Shown here: positions 1 through 11,545 of the stretch, one piece after another
Layout: each line of letters begins with the position of its first letter
Position numbering within the stretch: the stretch's first letter is position 1
Source of the DNA: Candidatus Methylopumilus sp.
Lineage (GTDB): Bacteria; Pseudomonadota; Gammaproteobacteria; Burkholderiales; Burkholderiaceae_B
Direction: 5' to 3'
Assembly: GCA_021738045.1 (NCBI GenBank)
Contig: JAIPCU010000009.1
Coordinates: 1 to 40,410 of the forward strand
Length of the DNA stretch: 40,410 nucleotides
The notes under the pieces: generated by a model
What the model was told of the DNA's origin: nothing
The model's input: the letters and a program-made list of their open reading frames with translations, nothing else
Database searches by the model: none
Translations under genes and position numbers: made by a program

Positions 1-218
1 ATCAGCGGCTTACCTTCTTGAGAAGGTTCTGCGGCTGAGTGTTCACTGCCTGCGGCTTGTAAGCGAGACAATTTTTCTTTAGCAATTTTTAGCTGCGCCA
101 CTTGGCGCGCACGCGCACCGATACGGGCGCGTGTTTGGTCACCTCCAGCAGCGGGGCGTGGTTTCACCGCGCGCGTTTTGAGGGTAAGTGTTTTACGTTC
201 CGGATCCTGCTCAGACAT
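1..218 (-). CDS. Partial CDS (N-terminal ~72 aa; runs off left edge), basic Arg/Lys/Ala-rich protein; possibly ProQ/FinO-like, not certain
   Basis: Reverse-strand ATG at 218 opens MSEQDPERKTLTLKTRAVKPRPAAGGDQTRARIGARARQVAQLKIAKEKLSRLQAAGSEHSAAEPSQEGKPL with no stop to the window edge. Confidence 0.5.
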   Translation of the reverse strand, partial: MSEQDPERKTLTLKTRAVKPRPAAGGDQTRARIGARARQVAQLKIAKEKLSRLQAAGSEHSAAEPSQEGKPL

Positions 219-227
219 GGCTTCCCG

Positions 228-650
228 TTAAAAAGGCTTGATAACGACTAAGGCCGTTACTGCAACCAGCATCAACACAGGTACTTCGTTGAACCAGCGA
301 TAAAAAACATGCGAACGGCGGTTAGCACCTTGTTCGAATTTGCGCAGTATCACACCACAACTGTGATGATACCCAATGACCAAGACGACCAGTACCAGCT
401 TTGCGTGCATCCAGCCACTGCCCGGCCCGCGGCCGATACCATATTGCACATAGAGCCAAAGACCCAGCAGCACTGCGGGGATCGCCAATATATTCGTGAA
501 ACGATATAGCCTGCGCGCCATACCAAGCAGCACGGGTTGCACCGCTGGATCGGTTTGCTGAGCCAGATTGACAAAAATTCGCGGCAGGTAAAACAGCCCT
601 GCAAACCACGAGGCAATAAAGACAATATGAAACGTTTTAATCCAAAGCAT
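228..650 (-). CDS. CopD/HemJ-like integral membrane protein (protoporphyrinogen oxidase HemJ family)
   Basis: 140 aa; MLWIKTFHIVFIASWFAGLFYLPRIFV N-terminus with conserved His and several TM helices, typical of the HemJ/UPF0093 family. Confidence 0.8.
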   Translation of the reverse strand: MLWIKTFHIVFIASWFAGLFYLPRIFVNLAQQTDPAVQPVLLGMARRLYRFTNILAIPAVLLGLWLYVQYGIGRGPGSGWMHAKLVLVVLVIGYHHSCGVILRKFEQGANRRSHVFYRWFNEVPVLMLVAVTALVVIKPF

Positions 651-656
651 CAGTCG

Positions 657-1916
657 CTATCCACGAAGTTGTCCGTTCCCTTGTAGTACCCATTTTAAGG
701 TGGTCAGACCTTCAAGGCCGACAGGCCCACGGGCATGTAGGCGGTTGGTTGAAATCCCGATCTCGGCACCTAAGCCATATTCAAAACCATCGGCAAAGCA
801 GGTGGGCAGGTTGACATAGACCGAACTCGAGTCAACTTCGCGCTGAAACTGTTGTGCAGCCGCAATCTGTTGCGTCACGATTGAGTCGGTGTGACCTGAA
901 CCCCAACGCTCAATGTGCGCGATCGCCTCTTGAATCGAAGCAACAATTCGAATAGCTAAAATTGGGCCTAGGTATTCAGTCGCCCAGTCTTCTTCGGTTG
1001 CTAAGGTGGACTGTGAGACGAGTGTTTGTGTTTGTGCGCAGCCACGCAACTCGACGCCATGAGCAAGCAGACGTTGGGCTAACGCTGGCAAGCAGGCTGC
1101 TGCGACATCCTTGTGCACCAAGAGGGTTTCCATGGCACCGCACACGCCATAGCGATAGGTCTTGGCATTAAACGCAATGTCACCGGCTTGTTTCAAGTCA
1201 GCCTGAGCGTCAATATACACATGGCAGTTACCATCCAGATGCTTAATCATTGGCACGCGTGCTTCAGCAGCCAGGCGTTTGATTAGGCTTTTTCCGCCAC
1301 GCGGAATAATCACATCGATGTGTTCAGTCATTGTGATGAGTTCGCCGACCACCGCTCGATCTGGCGTATCAATCACTTGCACCGCATGCTTGGGTAAGCC
1401 CGCCGCACTGAGGCCTTGCTCAACGATTTTTGCTAAGGCTAGATTGGATTGCAAGGCCTCACTGCCACCGCGCAAAATACAGGCGTTGCCAGACTTTAAA
1501 CATAAGGCGGCGGCATCGATCGTGACATTGGGGCGTGATTCGTAAATGATGCCAATCACACCAAGCGGCACACGCATTTGAGCCACCTGCATGCCGTTCG
1601 GGCGAACGCTTGTTGCGCTCAGGCCACCGATCGGATCCGGCATCGCGGCGATTTGTCGCAGGCCCTCGATCATCACGTCAATCGAGCGCTCAGACAGCGT
1701 GAGTCGGTCAAGTAGCGCCGGTTCAAGCTGGCGCGCGCGGGCAGCGTCAACATCGCTTGCGTTGGCGCGTTGCAAGGCTGAGCGTTGCATCGACAAACAC
1801 TCGGCCATTGCCAAGAGGGCCTGCGCTTTTTGCGCTCCGGTTGCGCGCATCATCACACGCGAGGCGTCTCGAGCCTGGCGTCCGATTTGCTGCATGGTGT
1901 CTTGTAAAGTGGTCAT
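657..1916 (-). CDS. proA: Gamma-glutamyl phosphate reductase
   Basis: ORF 657..1979; recognisable ProA motifs ([69 protein letters not shown]). The [12 protein letters not shown] start at 1916 is more likely than 1979. Confidence 0.95.
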   Translation of the reverse strand: MTTLQDTMQQIGRQARDASRVMMRATGAQKAQALLAMAECLSMQRSALQRANASDVDAARARQLEPALLDRLTLSERSIDVMIEGLRQIAAMPDPIGGLSATSVRPNGMQVAQMRVPLGVIGIIYESRPNVTIDAAALCLKSGNACILRGGSEALQSNLALAKIVEQGLSAAGLPKHAVQVIDTPDRAVVGELITMTEHIDVIIPRGGKSLIKRLAAEARVPMIKHLDGNCHVYIDAQADLKQAGDIAFNAKTYRYGVCGAMETLLVHKDVAAACLPALAQRLLAHGVELRGCAQTQTLVSQSTLATEEDWATEYLGPILAIRIVASIQEAIAHIERWGSGHTDSIVTQQIAAAQQFQREVDSSSVYVNLPTCFADGFEYGLGAEIGISTNRLHARGPVGLEGLTTLKWVLQGNGQLRG

Positions 1917-2006
1917 GAATATATAAGCTATCTGAACTGGGCAATGAAGTGACAAAAGACATACAAGAAGAAGCGACAAGATTCGAAGCGATAAAGGCCG
2001 CGCGTG

Positions 2007-3050
2007 TCAGGCACGCGCGCCCGCTGCGGCAACCCGCATTGCCAGTCGGGTCATTTCTTCCCAGGGGTCTTGCAGGCGCCCGGCAACTTGCAAACCTTTA
2101 ATCAACCGATCAACTTCGTGCGCATGTTGAACCGCCGCTGGCCAGCTGCGTGGCGCAACTCTCGATAAAGCTTGTCGTGCCAAGCTCTCGTGAGCGCCAA
2201 ATACACGTTGCGAGCGTAGCACGGAGGTTAAGTCTTGTCCCGCTGCCTGTGCTTGAGACACGCGCGCAAGCGTTCTGATTTCTTCACCGATTGCCCATAA
2301 CACCAAGGGCAGCGCTTCACCTTCGGCTTTTAAACCACCCATCATACGAACGAGCCGCGGCACGTCACCGACCAGCATGGCATCACGTAGCCCATAGATG
2401 TTGTAGCGTGCGACGTTCATGACCGCTTGTTCAACAGCGTCGGCCGGCAACAGACCCTCGTCAAAGAGTAAGCCAAGTTTTAAGATTTCTTGATGTGCCG
2501 CAAGCAAGTTTCCTTCAACCTTGTCGGCCAGCCACTGAAGTGTGGCGGGTTCGGCTCGTTGCTTTTGACGAGCCAGCCGCTGTTCAATCCACTTGGGTAA
2601 TTGCGCACGTTCGATATTCGCGAGGTCAAGCATCGTGCCTGCGGCAAAGAGCGCACTCGCCCATTTGCTGTCGCGTGACGCTTTATCCAAGCGTGGTAAC
2701 GATACGATGGTCAAGACATCGCCATTGCTAACCCCTTTGCTGCGAGTGGCCAAACTGATCAGCGCGTCGGCACCTTGCTTACCAGGTTTGCCGGTCGGTA
2801 GTGAGATTTCAACCAGTTGTTTATCGCCAAACAACGAGCCGCTTTGCGCTGACACCCCAAGCGCACTCCAGTCACTGCGCGCGTCCATTAAAAATGAGGT
2901 TCTGTCGAAATATCCGGCCGCCTTTGCCACGGCGCGCAACCCATCGGCCGCCTCGATTGTGAGTAAGGGGTCGTCGCCCATCACGACGTACAGCGCCGAC
3001 AGCTGCGCGCCGGGGCGCGCGAGCGTTTCTAGCAGGCGTTCGGCGCTCAT
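2007..3050 (-). CDS. holA: DNA polymerase III subunit delta
   Basis: 347 aa HolA-like (YVVMGDDPLLTIEAADGLR..., LADKVEGNLLAAHQEILKLGLL); lies between lptE and proA as in many beta-proteobacteria. Confidence 0.92.
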   Translation of the reverse strand: MSAERLLETLARPGAQLSALYVVMGDDPLLTIEAADGLRAVAKAAGYFDRTSFLMDARSDWSALGVSAQSGSLFGDKQLVEISLPTGKPGKQGADALISLATRSKGVSNGDVLTIVSLPRLDKASRDSKWASALFAAGTMLDLANIERAQLPKWIEQRLARQKQRAEPATLQWLADKVEGNLLAAHQEILKLGLLFDEGLLPADAVEQAVMNVARYNIYGLRDAMLVGDVPRLVRMMGGLKAEGEALPLVLWAIGEEIRTLARVSQAQAAGQDLTSVLRSQRVFGAHESLARQALSRVAPRSWPAAVQHAHEVDRLIKGLQVAGRLQDPWEEMTRLAMRVAAAGARA

Positions 3051-3062
3051 CGAGGCTTGTTG

Positions 3063-3875
3063 TTACTCGGGGCTGACGGTCACAGGAGCGGGCGTCAGCG
3101 AGGGGTTTTGCCACATGGGTGGAATCGCCGTAGTAGGCGCCGTGACGCGAGCAACGGTCTCTTCTTCTTCTTCGTCTTCGGGCGCTAACTTGGCCAGAGT
3201 GTTCCAGCGTTGCGTAATATCTGGGGCCGTAATACGGCGCAGAATGCGCGCCACCATACTGCGCTGCATATCTTTGAATAGCGTGGCAGCTTCACCTTCT
3301 TTTGCTTGTACGACGCGATCATCGAAGGGCATGCTGCGAATGGCAGAGAGCGTTGTCTCGGGTAAGATCAGCTGGTCTTTTGCGGTCACTAAACGAAAGG
3401 TCAACTTCAGTGAGAGTTCAAATTCTTCAGGTTTACCTTGCGCGTTAATCGCAACGATGCGCGTACTTTTTTGTTCGCTGAGCTGTTCGAGGCGCGCCTG
3501 AGCCAGCTTACGCACTTTCGCGGCCTTGATGCGTTCAATGGTGGCCTTGTCGTCTGAGTCTTCGCTTTCGTCGAAATCGCCCGCTCTGACTATCATGTCG
3601 CGAGGTTCGATGAGCGTGGTGCTTGGAGAGGTTGCGCGGATGGCGCGACGCAGGTCGGCACCAAATTGCGAGTTTTGCGGGATATTGATCGATAGCGAAC
3701 TAAAGGGCATCGGCGCTTCGCCTTGCATTCTGAAGCCACAACCGCTTAAAGCCAAACAGGCAATCACTGCCAAGAGTGACAGCAGCCAGGTGCGCCCGTG
3801 CAGCAAGCGCGCGCGCACGTTTTGAGGCAGTGGTGTGGCCTTGAGGGCGGTCGTGCTGACTGTCAGGCTGTTCAT
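3063..3875 (-). CDS. lptE: LPS-assembly lipoprotein LptE
   Basis: Lipobox-like LALSGCGFRMQGEAPMPFSSLSINIP; located between leuS and holA. Confidence 0.88.
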   Translation of the reverse strand: MNSLTVSTTALKATPLPQNVRARLLHGRTWLLSLLAVIACLALSGCGFRMQGEAPMPFSSLSINIPQNSQFGADLRRAIRATSPSTTLIEPRDMIVRAGDFDESEDSDDKATIERIKAAKVRKLAQARLEQLSEQKSTRIVAINAQGKPEEFELSLKLTFRLVTAKDQLILPETTLSAIRSMPFDDRVVQAKEGEAATLFKDMQRSMVARILRRITAPDITQRWNTLAKLAPEDEEEEETVARVTAPTTAIPPMWQNPSLTPAPVTVSPE

Positions 3876-3890
3876 CTCGCTATTATCCTG

Positions 3891-6563
3891 TTATCCGACC
3901 ACGTTGACCAGCTTACCGGGTACCACGATGATCCGCTTCGGGGTTCGGCCTTCAAGATTGCGCACGACAGCCTCGTGGGCTGCTGCGAGCTGCTCGATGG
4001 CCTCTTTGGTTGCTTCGCGTGCAACAGTTAGGCTACCCCGAAGTTTGCCATTCACCTGCAATACCAGCTCAAGTTGATCCGTCACTAAGGCGCTTTCATC
4101 GACCGAGGGCCAAGCCGTGTCAAGCAAATCGCCATATATTGCAGCATAGCCGAGCTCAGACCAAAGGCTCCAGGTGATGTGTGGCACAACCGGGTAGAGC
4201 ACGCGTAGCAACACACCCAGAGTCTCAGCGGTCGCTGCACTCGCAAAGTTCGAGTCGCCTAGGCGGGCATCGTCGATGGCGTTGAGCATTTTCATGCAAG
4301 CCGACACGACCGTGTTGTATTGAATACGCTGATAATCGTAGTCGGCCTGCTTGAGCAACGAATAGATCTCGAGGCGCAGCTTTTTGATGTCTTGGCTGGC
4401 ACCTGACCAATCCGTGACAGGTGCTTTTAATCCCTGAGTGAGCAACGCTTGCTTTTGATGGCACAACGCCCACAGGCGGCGCAAAAAGCGGTTTGAGCCT
4501 TCAACGCCCGAATCTGACCACTCAAGCGTTTGCTCAGGGGGGCTGGTAAACATGACAAATAGACGCGCCGTATCCGCACCCTGAGTGTCGATTAGCGATT
4601 GTGGATCAACACCATTGTTTTTGGATTTCGACATCGTGCCCACGCCACCATAGGTGATCGCGCGGCCATCACTTTTAAGCACTGCGCCGGTAATCGAACC
4701 CTTGGCGTCAAAGACGTTGTCGACGTCTTCAGGCCAAAAATAGTCAATCGACCCATTGGCATTTTTGGCTGAATAAATATGATTCAGTACCATGCCCTGA
4801 CAAAGCAATTTAGTAAAGGGTTCAGAAAACTTGACCAAGCCCAAATCCTGCATGACGCGTGTCCAGAAGCGCGCATACAGCAGATGCAGCACAGCGTGCT
4901 CAATGCCACCGATGTATTGATCCATCGGCATCCAGTAGTCATTGCGTGCGTCAACCATCGCCTGATCGTTGCCGGGCGAGGTGTAGCGCATGAAGTACCA
5001 CGACGAGTCGATAAACGTATCCATCGTGTCGGTTTCACGCCGAGCTGGTTTGCCGCAACTTGGGCATTGGCAAGATAAAAAAGCTTCGTGTTTAGCCAGG
5101 GGGTTGCCACTACCATCGGGGATGAGGTCTTCGGGCAAGATCACTGGTAGATCTTTTTCGGGCACCGGCACAGCGCCACAAGAGTCACAATGAATGATCG
5201 GGATTGGCGTGCCCCAATACCGTTGGCGTGAAATGCCCCAATCGCGCAGACGCCACGTGGTTTGCCGCGCGCCGAGTTGCAGGCTTTCGAGCTTGGTGGC
5301 GATCGCGTCAAGTGCCTCGGTAAAGCTCAAGCCGTCGTAGACGCCCGAGTTGATCAGGCGACCGGTTTGCTTGTCGGCGTAGGACTCAGACCACACCTTG
5401 TCGTTAAACGGCTTATCGCCCGTTTGCACGACTTGTTTGATCGCAAGAGCATATTTGTTAGCAAAGGCAAAGTCGCGCTCGTCGTGAGCGGGTACGCCCA
5501 TCACTGCGCCATCGCCATAACTCATCAGCACATAATTACCGACCCATAATGGCACGCTCGCGCCTGTCAGGGGATGCGTCACCGTCAGGCCAGTATCCAA
5601 GCCTTCTTTTTCGCGCGTCGCAAGTTCGGCCTCGGTGGTGCCGCCTTGTTTGCAATATTCGATAAACGCTGTCAAGGCCGGGTTGGTTTGTGCAGCATGC
5701 ACAGCCAAGGGGTGCTCGGGCGCGACGGCACAAAACGTCACGCCCATGATGGTGTCAGGGCGGGTCGTAAACACATGCATTTTGCCGTCTTGTATCAAGG
5801 CGCCTGAAGCATCTTTGATCGAATGCAAAAACGCAAAACGTACGCCTTCGCTTTTGCCGATCCAGTTCTCTTGCATGGCGCGCACGCGATCAGGCCAGCC
5901 CTCTAGGCCATGCTGTGTTTGCTCAAGCAGTTCAGCGGCGTAATCGGTAATACGCAGGTAATAGCCCGGGATCTCGCGTTTTTCAACCGGTGCGCCCGAG
6001 CGCCAGCCACGTCCGTCAATGACCTGTTCGTTGGCCAGCACGGTCTTGTCGACTGGATCCCAGTTCACCACTTGTGTCTTACGGTACGCGATGCCTTTTT
6101 CAAGCATCTTTAAAAACAGCCATTGATTCCATTTGTAATAGCTCGGGTCGCATGCGCACATCTCGCGCGACCAGTCGATGGCCAAGCCCATCGCCTTCAT
6201 CTGCTTTTTCATGTACGCAATGTTGTCGTACGTCCATTTAGCAGGTGGGACATTTGATTTGATCGCCGCGTTTTCGGCGGGCATACCAAACGCATCCCAA
6301 CCCATGGGCATCAGTACGTTGTAACCACGCATGCGTAATTGCCGCGTCATCATGTCGTTGATGGTGTAGTTACGCACGTGCCCCATGTGCAGCTTACCGC
6401 TTGGATAGGGCAGCATTGAACAGGCATAAAACTTTGGCTTGGGCAGGCCTGCGGCGTTGGTCGCACCTTCAGTGACGCGATAGGCGTCACGGGCATCCCA
6501 GTTAGCGTGGGCCGCTTGTTCGACTGCGGTGGGCTGATAGCGTTCGAGCATGGATAAAGCCAT
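3891..6563 (-). CDS. leuS: Leucyl-tRNA synthetase
   Basis: 890 aa; HIGH-like [21 protein letters not shown]-like [13 protein letters not shown], editing-domain [12 protein letters not shown]. Confidence 0.98.
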   Translation of the reverse strand: MALSMLERYQPTAVEQAAHANWDARDAYRVTEGATNAAGLPKPKFYACSMLPYPSGKLHMGHVRNYTINDMMTRQLRMRGYNVLMPMGWDAFGMPAENAAIKSNVPPAKWTYDNIAYMKKQMKAMGLAIDWSREMCACDPSYYKWNQWLFLKMLEKGIAYRKTQVVNWDPVDKTVLANEQVIDGRGWRSGAPVEKREIPGYYLRITDYAAELLEQTQHGLEGWPDRVRAMQENWIGKSEGVRFAFLHSIKDASGALIQDGKMHVFTTRPDTIMGVTFCAVAPEHPLAVHAAQTNPALTAFIEYCKQGGTTEAELATREKEGLDTGLTVTHPLTGASVPLWVGNYVLMSYGDGAVMGVPAHDERDFAFANKYALAIKQVVQTGDKPFNDKVWSESYADKQTGRLINSGVYDGLSFTEALDAIATKLESLQLGARQTTWRLRDWGISRQRYWGTPIPIIHCDSCGAVPVPEKDLPVILPEDLIPDGSGNPLAKHEAFLSCQCPSCGKPARRETDTMDTFIDSSWYFMRYTSPGNDQAMVDARNDYWMPMDQYIGGIEHAVLHLLYARFWTRVMQDLGLVKFSEPFTKLLCQGMVLNHIYSAKNANGSIDYFWPEDVDNVFDAKGSITGAVLKSDGRAITYGGVGTMSKSKNNGVDPQSLIDTQGADTARLFVMFTSPPEQTLEWSDSGVEGSNRFLRRLWALCHQKQALLTQGLKAPVTDWSGASQDIKKLRLEIYSLLKQADYDYQRIQYNTVVSACMKMLNAIDDARLGDSNFASAATAETLGVLLRVLYPVVPHITWSLWSELGYAAIYGDLLDTAWPSVDESALVTDQLELVLQVNGKLRGSLTVAREATKEAIEQLAAAHEAVVRNLEGRTPKRIIVVPGKLVNVVG

Positions 6564-6635
6564 AAAAAAGGTCAGGGTGCAGCAAGCGCCCAGTTAGCCT
6601 CTCATTATAGAGCGGCGGCTGATTTCGAGTGGCCG

Positions 6636-6665
6636 AAAAACAAAAAGCCCCAATGACGGGGCTTT
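6636..6665 (-). terminator. Rho-independent terminator of rpmB-rpmG
   Basis: AAAGCCCC-(6 nt)-GGGGCTTT inverted repeat at 6644-6665 followed, on the minus strand, by a T-rich tract. Confidence 0.75.
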
Positions 6666-6692
6666 CAGGACGCGACGAACAAAGGCAACCAA

Positions 6693-6860
6693 TTACTTGA
6701 GCTTAGTCTCTTTGTAATCGACATGCTTGCGAGCGACGGGATCAAATTTCTTGATCAGCATCTTTTCAGGCATGTTGCGTTTGTTTTTGGTCGTTGTATA
6801 AAAATGACCAGTGCCGGCGGTCGACTCGAGCTTAATTTTTTCGCGGGTACCTTTTGCCAT
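6693..6860 (-). CDS. rpmG: 50S ribosomal protein L33 (absent from ORF track because short)
   Basis: Reverse translation [55 protein letters not shown], 55 aa, adjacent to rpmB. Confidence 0.95.
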   Translation of the reverse strand: MAKGTREKIKLESTAGTGHFYTTTKNKRNMPEKMLIKKFDPVARKHVDYKETKLK

Positions 6861-6871
6861 GTTGGGCTCCT

Positions 6872-7108
6872 TTAAGCGACTTCGCCGCGCGCACGCAAAT
6901 CAACCAACACAGCATCAATGCCGAGTTTGTCGATGGTACGGATAGCGTTAGTGGTTACGCGTAAGCGAATCCAGCGGTTTTCGCTTTCAACCCAAAAGCG
7001 ACGTGACTGCAGATTAGGCAGAAAACGACGTTTGGTTTTGTTGTTTGCGTGTGAAACATTGTTGCCCACCATGGGGGCTTTTCCGGTCACTTGGCATACA
7101 CGTGCCAT
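6872..7108 (-). CDS. rpmB: 50S ribosomal protein L28
   Basis: [51 protein letters not shown]. Confidence 0.97.
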   Translation of the reverse strand: MARVCQVTGKAPMVGNNVSHANNKTKRRFLPNLQSRRFWVESENRWIRLRVTTNAIRTIDKLGIDAVLVDLRARGEVA

Positions 7109-7186
7109 GGGCTACACCTATTATTTGTTCAAAGATTCGCATCAAGTCCGACATTCTAATACGAAAAAGGGTTTTTGATCAAGCCC

Positions 7187-8383
7187 CTAGGCGCGGCGGG
7201 CGGTTCGGCCAAGTAAAAAGGCCAGGGTGGTGCAGCCGCCCATGATCCAGGCCAAGGGGGTCGGGCCGACGGTGTCCCACAGGCTGACCGTTAAACCGGC
7301 CAGTGCCCCGCAAGACATCGTCATCGTGCCTATCATGGCCGAGGCAGAGCCTAGTTGGCGTCCCTGGTCTGACAACGCCATGGCGGCAGAGTTTGGTCCA
7401 ACGAAACCTTGTGTAAACATGAAGCACATCATGCACAGCATAATCAGCGGCATGGTCATCCAGCCCAGCAAGGTCAAGGCCAAGGCGCTCAGGCCGGCTG
7501 TCATCATGGCTAGCAGAGCCCAGGGCAGCAGTTTTTCGGGGCGGTGCTGTCTAAGCAGGCGTGCGCTAACTTGCGAACCCACAATCAGGGCCAGAGCGTT
7601 TAGGCCAAAAATCAAACCATAAGATTGCGGCGACACGCCGAAGTGCTCAATAAACAGTCGTGGCGAGACCACAATGTAGGCAAACATGGTGGCCGAGCCC
7701 ATTCCTCCTGAGAGCGCAAAGGCGACAAAACGCCGGTGGGTGACTAGGCCCAAATAGGTTCGAAAAATATGACCCCAGCTTAAGGCGACTTGTTTGTCGG
7801 GCGGTAGGCTTTCGACCATGATGCGCGATACGGCAATGAGTAGCGCGATGCCTGCAAAGGTGATGAGAGCAAAAATGCCGCGCCAACCGGTTAACGCGAG
7901 CACTTGACTACCCACCAAGGGCGCCAGAATCGGGGCGATCCCCATCACTAACATCAACATTGACAGGGCGCGCGCTGCCTCTTGAGTGCTGTAATGATCT
8001 CGCACCACCGCGCGCGCGATCACCATGCCCGCGGCACCACCCATGGCTTGAATGACACGGCAGATCGTTAAGAATTCGACAGTCGGGGCGAGCGTACAAC
8101 CCGCCGACGCAAGGATATAGACGAGTAGTGCGCCATACAAGGGTGGTTTACGACCGAAACGATCGGCCAGGGGGCCGTAAATCAACTGTGCACCGGCCAT
8201 GCCGATCAAATAGGCTGCCAGTGTGCGCTCGACTTGGCTGCTAGTCGCGCCGAGGCTGGTCGCCATGTCCGGAAACGCTGGCAGGTACATGTCGATTGAG
8301 ATGGGCCCGATTGCTGTCAGGGCACCCATCAACAACAACCAACCGGGCAAGCCCATCGCATTTAATCTGGCAGACATACGCAA
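7187..8383 (-). CDS. Bcr/CflA family multidrug efflux MFS transporter
   Basis: 398 aa, 12 TM-like; ISIDMYLPAFPDMATSLGA and YGPLADRFGRKPPL motifs of the Bcr/CflA family. Confidence 0.9.
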   Translation of the reverse strand: MRMSARLNAMGLPGWLLLMGALTAIGPISIDMYLPAFPDMATSLGATSSQVERTLAAYLIGMAGAQLIYGPLADRFGRKPPLYGALLVYILASAGCTLAPTVEFLTICRVIQAMGGAAGMVIARAVVRDHYSTQEAARALSMLMLVMGIAPILAPLVGSQVLALTGWRGIFALITFAGIALLIAVSRIMVESLPPDKQVALSWGHIFRTYLGLVTHRRFVAFALSGGMGSATMFAYIVVSPRLFIEHFGVSPQSYGLIFGLNALALIVGSQVSARLLRQHRPEKLLPWALLAMMTAGLSALALTLLGWMTMPLIMLCMMCFMFTQGFVGPNSAAMALSDQGRQLGSASAMIGTMTMSCGALAGLTVSLWDTVGPTPLAWIMGGCTTLAFLLGRTARRA

Positions 8384-8524
8384 GCTCTTTTGAAACAGGA
8401 CGAGAGGACTCGTGTTGAACTACTAGCGCAGCGTGGGCGTTTAGCTGCATCTGGATCGTTCAGATGCACCTCATTGCTTGAGATGCATCCGGTTGGCTAG
8501 ATGCATCGAATGATTTGTCTGCCC

Positions 8525-9538
8525 TTAAGCCAGGGCCACGGCCGCTTCAAGATTGCGCACCACCTGCGCGGCAATTTCAAACGAGTGCAACCGCGCCTTG
8601 TGATCAAAAATTTGACCCGCAATCATCAATTCGTTTGCGCCTGTCTGTTCGATCAGGCGAGCCAGACCACGTTGCACCGTTTCGGGTGAACCCACCACCG
8701 AACAGGCTAACGATTCATTGACTGAAGCCTTCTCGTGCGGTGTCCAAAATGTGTCGATGTCGTCAATCGGGGGCGGTAACTGGCCGCGTGTGTTGCGACG
8801 CATGCGCGTGGCATTTTGTTGGTGGCTCGTGAACAAATATTGTGCCTGCTCGTCGGTATCAGCAGCCACCACATTGACCCCCACCATAGCGTGCGACTTG
8901 GCGAGTTGAGTCGAAGGTTTGAACAGACTTTTATAAGCCTGCATGGCCTGCAACAAGTAATCAGGGGCAAAGTGCGAAGCAAAGGCGTAAGGTAGGCCAA
9001 AGTGCGCAGCAAGTTGAGCGCCGTACATGCTTGAGCCCAAAATCCAGATAGGCACGTGTAAGCCGGCGCCGGGAATGGCTTTGACCGCTTGACCTGGTTG
9101 GATGTCATCGAAATAGTGTTGTAGCTCTTGCACATCTTGCGGAAACTGATCTGAATTACCCAACAGATCGCGTCGCAAGGCACGCGCGGTTAATTGATCC
9201 GTGCCAGGCGCACGGCCAAGCCCTAAGTCAATTCGGTCTGGGAAGAGCGCCGCGAGCGTGCCAAACTGTTCGGCAATGACCAGTGGCGCGTGGTTGGGCA
9301 GCATCACGCCGCCCGAGCCGACGCGAATGGTTTTTGTACCCGCCGCCACATACCCAATAATCACGGCTGTCGCCGAACTCGCGTTACCAATCATATTGTG
9401 ATGTTCGGCCAGCCAATAGCGTGTGTAACCCCAACGCTCGGCATGTTGAGCCAAGTCGCGCGAGTTGTGTAACGCATCCGAGGCGGTAAAGCCCTGTGGG
9501 ATTGGCGAAAGATCTAGAATCGAGTAGGGAATGCTCAT
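8525..9538 (-). CDS. LLM-class (luciferase-like) flavin-dependent oxidoreductase
   Basis: [67 protein letters not shown]; start at 9538 preferred over 9580. Confidence 0.92.
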   Translation of the reverse strand: MSIPYSILDLSPIPQGFTASDALHNSRDLAQHAERWGYTRYWLAEHHNMIGNASSATAVIIGYVAAGTKTIRVGSGGVMLPNHAPLVIAEQFGTLAALFPDRIDLGLGRAPGTDQLTARALRRDLLGNSDQFPQDVQELQHYFDDIQPGQAVKAIPGAGLHVPIWILGSSMYGAQLAAHFGLPYAFASHFAPDYLLQAMQAYKSLFKPSTQLAKSHAMVGVNVVAADTDEQAQYLFTSHQQNATRMRRNTRGQLPPPIDDIDTFWTPHEKASVNESLACSVVGSPETVQRGLARLIEQTGANELMIAGQIFDHKARLHSFEIAAQVVRNLEAAVALA

Positions 9539-9633
9539 CAGTTTCTCTTGGTAATATCGTCGGGTTATGCTTACGACCACTTAACGTGCACTTATATATT
9601 CTTGGCAAATCATAAACCTATTAGGAGCGCAAC

Positions 9634-10815
9634 ATGCGTGAAGTTTGGATAACCGGGGCTGCCCGTACTGCAATTGGTGATTTTGGTGGTGGCTTAAAGG
9701 ATGTTGCCCCCATTGATCTGGGCGCAACGGTGGTCAAAGCGGTATTGCAACGTTCTGGGGTTGACGGCTCGCAAGTCGGGCATCTGGCCTTTGGCCACGT
9801 GATTCACACAGAGCCGCGCGATATGTACTTGTCGCGGGTGGTGGCCATTAATGGCGGTCTGCCCCAAAGTTCTGCAGCGTTTAACGTCAATCGCTTGTGC
9901 GGCTCGGGTTTGCAGGCAATCGTCTCTAGCGCCCAGTCGATTTTGCTCGGTGACACTGAGATGGCTATTGGTGGTGGTGCCGAGTCGATGAGCCGTGCCG
10001 GCTACTTGTCGCAAACCCAGCGTTTTGGTGCCCGCATGGGCGATTCGGTGGTGCTTGACATGATGACGGGCGCCTTGCACGACCCGTTTGGTCGGATGCA
10101 CATGGGCGTCACCGCTGAAAATGTTGCCAGCCAGTTTGGCATTTCGCGCGCAGCTCAAGATGCTTTAGCGACCGAGTCGCATCGCCGCGCGATTCATGCT
10201 CAAAAAGAAGGGCGTTTTAACGACCAGATCGTGCCTGTTGTCATCAAAACGCGCAAAGGTGAAGTCGAGTTTAAAGTCGATGAGCACCCTCGAGCTGATG
10301 TGTCGGTTGAAGGTCTGACTGCCTTACGCCCTGTGTTTGTGAAAGAAAACGGCACCGTGACAGCGGGTAACGCCTCTGGGATTAATGATGGGGCCGCCGC
10401 GGTGCTGATGATGAGTGGCGAAGCGCTTAAATCGAGCGGTGCCAAACCTTTGGCGCGCTTGGTGGCCTACGCCCACGCAGGTGTCGATCCAAAAATTATG
10501 GGAATTGGCCCAGTGCCAGCGACTCAGGCGGTCATGAAACGTGCCGGTTTGACGGTTGACCAAATGGATGTCATCGAAGCCAACGAGGCCTTCGCTGCGC
10601 AAGCGTGTGCTGTTGCCCAAGAACTCAAGCTTGATCCCGCACGCTTGAATCCTAACGGCAGCGGTATTTCGTTAGGTCACCCGGTGGGGGCGACAGGTGC
10701 CATCATTACCACCAAAGCGATTTACGAACTGCACCGCACGGGCGGTCGTTATGCCTTGGTGACCATGTGTATCGGTGGCGGCCAGGGCATTGCGGCTATT
10801 TTCGAAAGAGCCTGA
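9634..10815 (+). CDS. Acetyl-CoA acetyltransferase / beta-ketothiolase
   Basis: 393 aa; active-site Cys NRLCGSGLQAI, GGAESMSRAGY, NGSGISLGHPVGATGA, CIGGGQGIA. Confidence 0.94.
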   Translation: MREVWITGAARTAIGDFGGGLKDVAPIDLGATVVKAVLQRSGVDGSQVGHLAFGHVIHTEPRDMYLSRVVAINGGLPQSSAAFNVNRLCGSGLQAIVSSAQSILLGDTEMAIGGGAESMSRAGYLSQTQRFGARMGDSVVLDMMTGALHDPFGRMHMGVTAENVASQFGISRAAQDALATESHRRAIHAQKEGRFNDQIVPVVIKTRKGEVEFKVDEHPRADVSVEGLTALRPVFVKENGTVTAGNASGINDGAAAVLMMSGEALKSSGAKPLARLVAYAHAGVDPKIMGIGPVPATQAVMKRAGLTVDQMDVIEANEAFAAQACAVAQELKLDPARLNPNGSGISLGHPVGATGAIITTKAIYELHRTGGRYALVTMCIGGGQGIAAIFERA

Positions 10816-10816
10816 C

Positions 10817-11494
10817 CTAGCACTGCCCAAGCTCAGCAATCGAGACCACTTGATTCGCAGCAATCACCAAGTGGTCTAGCAAGGTGATATCTACCACTGC
10901 TAACGATTGCTTGAGTTGCTGCGTCAACTCAATATCCGCGCGGCTGGCTTTGGCCCACCCTGAGGGGTGGTTATGGGCCAAAATCACTGCGGCGGCGTGG
11001 TGCGCTAAGCCAGCCTTGACTAGCTCGCGTGGATAGATCGTTGTTTCAGTGAGGGTGCCGCGCGAAATCTCAGTGGTGTGAATGAGTCGATGCTGATTGT
11101 CTAAAAACAGCGCCACGCAACGCTCGATCGAGGCATGCCCCAATAAGGCCGTGCAGTAGGCTCTGACTTGAGCGGGATTTTTGAGTGAGCAGTCTCGTTT
11201 CAGATCTTCTTCAAGCGCGCGTTTGGCCAGCGCCGAAATCGCAGATAACTGACAGATTCTGGCGTCGCCCAGACCGCAGATACCGCGCAGTTCGTTGATG
11301 TTGGCGCTTAAAAGCGGCCTGACGCCGCCAAATTTGATCAAAAGGGCTTGGGCTAAAGCGATAGCATGTTGGCCTCGGGTGCCAGTGCCTAAAATCAAAG
11401 CAAGCAGCTCGGCGTCGGTCAGTGCTTCCGGGCCGGCTTGCAGTAGGCGCTCGCGCGGTCGTTGGTTCAAAGGGATGGTGTCGCGCAGGGTCAT
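10817..11494 (-). CDS. radC: RadC/JAB-domain DNA repair-like protein
   Basis: ORF 10817..11557; RPRERLLQAGPEALTDAELLALILGTG and JAMM-type ILAHNHPSG...SRADIELT; likely start MTLRDTIPLNQRP at 11494. Confidence 0.92.
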   Translation of the reverse strand: MTLRDTIPLNQRPRERLLQAGPEALTDAELLALILGTGTRGQHAIALAQALLIKFGGVRPLLSANINELRGICGLGDARICQLSAISALAKRALEEDLKRDCSLKNPAQVRAYCTALLGHASIERCVALFLDNQHRLIHTTEISRGTLTETTIYPRELVKAGLAHHAAAVILAHNHPSGWAKASRADIELTQQLKQSLAVVDITLLDHLVIAANQVVSIAELGQC

Positions 11495-11545
11495 CTTGAA
11501 GGCTCTAGAATAGGCGTTTTGCCAAGCCTGATACGGTGACAGATT

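Noticed and set aside
2593-3501. + strand 302 aa ORF antisense to holA/lptE
   Set aside because: Low-complexity Ser/Ala-rich translation overlapping two well-supported genes; no domain features
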